A stretch of 6,673 nucleotides of DNA from assembly GCA_022566435.1 (NCBI GenBank), contig JADFIX010000217.1:1-6673 (forward strand), in the 5' to 3' direction. Origin of the DNA: Planctomycetota bacterium (GTDB lineage: Bacteria > Planctomycetota > Phycisphaerae > UBA1845). Every line of letters starts with the position of its first letter. The stretch's first letter is position 1. The translations under genes were made by a program, and so were the position numbers. Shown here piece after piece: positions 3,857 to 6,673 of the stretch. The notes beneath the pieces are model-generated. The model worked only from the letters and a program-made list of their open reading frames with translations. It ran no database searches and was not told where the DNA came from.

Positions 3857-6670
3857 ATGATGATGTACGGCCGGTTCGCGGAATGCGCACTCCTTACTCT
3901 AATAGGGTTCTGTATCGCTCCGACGCTAGTCGTTTGGGCAGCAGATGTCGATGATCCGGTAGCCGGTGAAAATGGTCCGCAGCGCCGTCGTGCAGTCCAA
4001 GACGATACCGACGTTCAATTCCAAAGGAAGGCTCGTACGCTGCCGTCGCGGGAACAGGTCATTTTGCCTGAGGAGAAGACCAATCTGCCAGTCGATCCGG
4101 ACAGGCCCGACGTACCCATCGGCCACGAGCCCATTCGGATTCGGGTCGAGACCTCGCAGGGTATTTTCCTTGTTTTCGACGCTGCCAATTCGCCGTTCGA
4201 GCCAAGGCGACATGCAGGTTTTGCGGCCTACTGGGGGGACAAGACCGAGGAAGAGTTATATTTGTACGATCGCTTGCTGTTCGACTTTGTCGACGTGGGG
4301 CACGCCCTGGCCAACCTGGAGCGCGATCTCGGTGTTGACATTGAGATCATACATACGTCCGACGATTGGCTCGAGGACGCCTTCCAAGTGGCGTGGGTTC
4401 AACGGGAGGACACGGCCGTTTGGATTCGTCCGGGCGAGACGGGTATCGCGCGACTCATGGGTTATCATCCTACGTCGGACGGATCAGGCGGTCAGCCGAC
4501 CGCAGATTTCAGGGACGTGGATCCCACAGACGATCCGTGCACGGTGCAGTATCGTTTGACGGATGGTGGACAGCCTGTCGTTACGTACCCGCTCCCCATG
4601 CCGGTGGACAGCGACGTGGACGATCTGCTTACGTACCTCGGCGAGCAACAATTCGGGTGCGTGTGCATCGGAAACTGCTGCCTCTGCAAGTGCTGCGAGG
4701 GAAGGTGCTGTTCCGGTAGGTGCTGTGCCAATGGCAACTGCTGCTTTTCGGACGAGATCTGCTGCGGGACGAGTCTGTGTTGTCCGCCAGACTTTCCTCG
4801 ATGCTGCCGCGGAACGGATTGCTGTGCGAACCACGAATGCTGCAACGTCGACGGCTTCTGTTGCTTCTCGGGCGTCTGTTGCGGGACGGGTTGTTGCCCG
4901 TCAAGTTCTGATTGCACCCCGGACAACGGCAACGAGTGCACCGATGATTCGTGTGATGAACGAGGTTGTTGCTATCACCCGCTGAAGAGCGAATGCCTCG
5001 ACGACGGTTTGTTCTGTAACGGCACGGAGGGCTGTGTCAACCTTGCCTGTACGCATAGCAATCGACCCTGTCCGCCAGGTAAGTGCAACGAGGCTCAAGA
5101 TCGCTGCACCGAGTGCAGTTCTTCGGCTGATTGCGACGACGGTTCTTACTGCAACGGCACGGAGAGCTGTAGCAACGGTCTCTGTACGCCGGGCACTGAG
5201 CGCTGTCTGCCAGGTTATTGCAACGAGGCCGAAGATCGCTGCGACGAATGCATTTTTTCGTCTGATTGCGACGACGGGGTTTTCTGCAACGGGCCGGAGC
5301 CCTGTAGCAACGGTCTCTGTACGTCGGGCAACCCGCCCTGCCCGCCTGAAAAGGTGTGCCATGAGGCCACGGAAACTTGCGATGACTGCCCGGCGGACGC
5401 CGACTGCGACGACACGAAGTCCTGCAACGGTCAGGAAACGTGTGCCAACGGCACATGCCAATCGGGCACGCCGCCCTGCCCGCCCACAAAGCTGTGCAAT
5501 GAGACCACGGACACATGCGAAGACTGCACGGCGGATGCCGACTGCGACGACGGTTTTTACTGTAACGGTTCTGAGGCATGCAACTTCACGAATTGTGTAA
5601 CGGGAACCGACCGGTGTCCCGACCAGCAATGCGATGAGGCATTGGACCGATGCGTCGACTGTCTCGATTCCTCTGATTGCGACGACGGTTTTTACTGTAA
5701 CGGTTCGGAGGCATGCGACTCCGAGAGTTGTGTACCGGGAACCGACCCGTGTCCCGGCCAACAATGCGATGAGGTATTGGACCGATGCGTTGACTGTCTA
5801 GAATCGTCTGATTGCGACGACGGGTCTTACTGCAACGGGCCGGAGCCCTGTACCGACGGTCTCTGTACGGCGGGCGACCCGCCATGCCCGGCGGCGCTTT
5901 GCGATGAGCTTACCGATAGCTGTGAGGACTGCACTCTACCATCTGAGTGCGATGACTTCCTATTCTGTAGCGGGATCGAGGAATGCATGTCGGGGAGTTG
6001 TGAGCCCGGCCCCGACCCATGTCCCGACCAGCTTTGCGACGATAACCTGGGGCAATGCGTGGAATGTCTGGCAAGCGCTGACTGCGACGACGGACTCTTT
6101 TGTAATGGTGCGGAAGACTGCGTGGTTGGCGAGTGTGTGGCGGGGGATCCCCCGTGCGAGCTCCTGCCGTGTGATGAAATGAGCGATACGTGTGGTTGTA
6201 TAGCTAACGCCGATTGCGACGACGGGCTGTTTTGTAACGGCTCCGAAATATGCGACTCCGACGTTTGCGAGGAGGGTTCGGACCCGTGCCCGACCTTGCT
6301 TTGTGACGAAAACCTCGTTCGGTGCGTCGAGTGCCTGGGTAGCGGCCTGTGCATCGCCGCACCCTGCGACAAAATTAGTTCTTGCTTCGACGGGGTCTGC
6401 GTCGGGAGCCTGTCGGTCGATTGCACAGATTCCGCATCGTGCGACGATCCCGGAATCCCTAATTCGGGGGAAACCGAGATTCTGGGCGCCATGGAAGCGA
6501 CTCTGTATCTCTGCTTGCCGCCACCGGGCAGTAGCACGCTGAATGAACGCATATTGACCGTAAGTTCGAGTTTCGCACTTATGCCGTTTGCTGGGCGGCG
6601 TGTAGTAGCGTTCGCGTTAGCTTTCGTGAACCCCGGCCACGGAGAGGGGTTGACAAAACCAGCTCCCTGA
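3857..6670 (+). CDS. Large secreted cysteine-rich repeat protein
   Basis: From the ATG at 3857 the product has 937 residues. Residues 1-28 form a signal peptide: MMMYGRFAEC, a hydrophobic core ALLTLIGFCIAPTLVV, and likely cleavage near VVWA-ADV. That chose this start; ATG at 3827 (ten residues longer, more basic) and 3704 are alternatives, and none has a good ribosome binding site. Residues about 29-267 are an unrecognised, acidic, cysteine-poor domain that is probably alpha/beta. Residues 268-353 are packed with 13 CC doublets, resembling granulin or Stig1-like small disulfide modules. After a linker, residues 380-826 are ten tandem 44-46 residue units, each normally with eight cysteines, then a degenerate unit from 832 and a cysteine-poor tail. 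No dockerin, PEP-CTERM or clear membrane anchor is seen at the end. By analogy with similar planctomycete and myxobacterial proteins it is likely extracellular or envelope-associated, perhaps adhesive or structural; no activity can be assigned. Confidence 0.85.
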   Translation: MMMYGRFAECALLTLIGFCIAPTLVVWAADVDDPVAGENGPQRRRAVQDDTDVQFQRKARTLPSREQVILPEEKTNLPVDPDRPDVPIGHEPIRIRVETSQGIFLVFDAANSPFEPRRHAGFAAYWGDKTEEELYLYDRLLFDFVDVGHALANLERDLGVDIEIIHTSDDWLEDAFQVAWVQREDTAVWIRPGETGIARLMGYHPTSDGSGGQPTADFRDVDPTDDPCTVQYRLTDGGQPVVTYPLPMPVDSDVDDLLTYLGEQQFGCVCIGNCCLCKCCEGRCCSGRCCANGNCCFSDEICCGTSLCCPPDFPRCCRGTDCCANHECCNVDGFCCFSGVCCGTGCCPSSSDCTPDNGNECTDDSCDERGCCYHPLKSECLDDGLFCNGTEGCVNLACTHSNRPCPPGKCNEAQDRCTECSSSADCDDGSYCNGTESCSNGLCTPGTERCLPGYCNEAEDRCDECIFSSDCDDGVFCNGPEPCSNGLCTSGNPPCPPEKVCHEATETCDDCPADADCDDTKSCNGQETCANGTCQSGTPPCPPTKLCNETTDTCEDCTADADCDDGFYCNGSEACNFTNCVTGTDRCPDQQCDEALDRCVDCLDSSDCDDGFYCNGSEACDSESCVPGTDPCPGQQCDEVLDRCVDCLESSDCDDGSYCNGPEPCTDGLCTAGDPPCPAALCDELTDSCEDCTLPSECDDFLFCSGIEECMSGSCEPGPDPCPDQLCDDNLGQCVECLASADCDDGLFCNGAEDCVVGECVAGDPPCELLPCDEMSDTCGCIANADCDDGLFCNGSEICDSDVCEEGSDPCPTLLCDENLVRCVECLGSGLCIAAPCDKISSCFDGVCVGSLSVDCTDSASCDDPGIPNSGETEILGAMEATLYLCLPPPGSSTLNERILTVSSSFALMPFAGRRVVAFALAFVNPGHGEGLTKPAP
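4658..4915 (+). other. CC-doublet disulfide segment within the secreted protein
   Basis: Eighty-six codons encode 13 adjacent cysteine pairs, mostly spaced by three to seven residues (for example NCCLCKCCEGRCC and VCCGTGCCP). Granulins use a similar ladder of CC pairs forming a stacked disulfide column, and Stig1-like domains use CCxxxCC patterns. The match is in spacing style only. It marks a domain boundary between the cysteine-poor N-terminal domain and the 45-residue repeats. Confidence 0.7.
4994..6334 (+). repeat. Ten tandem coding units of 132-138 bp (eight-cysteine modules)
   Basis: Units begin at the codon for Cys in CDDG at 4994, 5132, 5267, 5405, 5543, 5678, 5813, 5948, 6083 and 6215. 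The spacing is 132, 135 or 138 bp, always whole codons. The clearest unit (5678) has cysteines spaced C-x5-C-x5-C-x4-C-x6-C-x4-C-x6-C-x2-C, giving four likely disulfides per unit. Conserved features are the CDDG start, CNGxE, a CP pair and CDE/CNE before the last two cysteines. A degenerate eleventh unit starts at 6350, still in 135-bp register. The acidic CDDG loops could bind divalent ions, but this is inference. Confidence 0.9.
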
Positions 6671-6673
6671 TGC

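Noticed and set aside
4901..5764. A 287-residue minus-strand frame with repeated Val/Arg/Thr-rich blocks
   Set aside because: It is the antisense shadow of the cysteine-rich repeat array; its periodicity simply mirrors the 135-bp units.
4994..6334. Possible CRISPR or satellite array because of regular spacing
   Set aside because: The period is 132-138 bp in whole codons, units diverge at synonymous sites, and the repeat encodes conserved cysteines. It is a protein repeat, not a CRISPR array.

Overview
The window looks like an accessory, repeat-riddled piece of a bacterial chromosome, most likely from a Planctomycetota-type organism. The clues are a large secreted protein built of eight-cysteine units of the DCDDGxFCNGxE kind, an alpha2-type (eukaryote-like) glycyl-tRNA synthetase sequence, fairly GC-rich DNA and several palindromic interspersed repeats. 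The phylum is inferred from these features and is not proven. All genes I support are on the + strand.

Layout. (1) 30-336: a REP-like palindrome followed at once by the 3' part of an unrecognised gene. (2) 337-1491: a two-gene unit behind a candidate promoter. It encodes a membrane-anchored beta-rich protein (492-935) overlapping by 20 bp a YkgJ-type cysteine-cluster protein (916-1491). (3) 1531-2523: a second REP-like palindrome, of different sequence, whose right arm supplies the start codon of a glycyl-tRNA synthetase lacking its N-terminal part. (4) 2524-3366: about 840 bp without a convincing gene, holding 8-bp tandem repeats that form a long hairpin, an 11-bp tandem duplication and palindromic repeats. 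(5) 3367-3564: a roughly 34-codon remnant of the C-terminus of anthranilate synthase component I (TrpE). It abuts a third palindromic repeat and seems to carry a 29-bp repeat copy inside its tail. (6) 3565-3856: no gene, one weak promoter candidate. (7) 3857-6670: a secreted protein of about 937 residues with a signal peptide, an unrecognised N-terminal domain, a CC-doublet segment and ten 44-46 residue eight-cysteine repeats plus a degenerate eleventh.

How the parts fit. The window is not one pathway. The only plausible functional unit is the 492-1491 pair; its function is unknown, and a membrane-linked sensor or defence role is speculation. The most striking pattern is that three unrelated genes are all missing their 5' ends, and in each case the surviving sequence starts where a palindromic repeat ends. 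That points either to repeat-mediated rearrangement in the genome or to repeat-mediated misjoins in the assembly; the sequence alone cannot decide. I found no tRNA, rRNA, CRISPR array, transposase or replication origin, and no strong evidence of a complete novel system.
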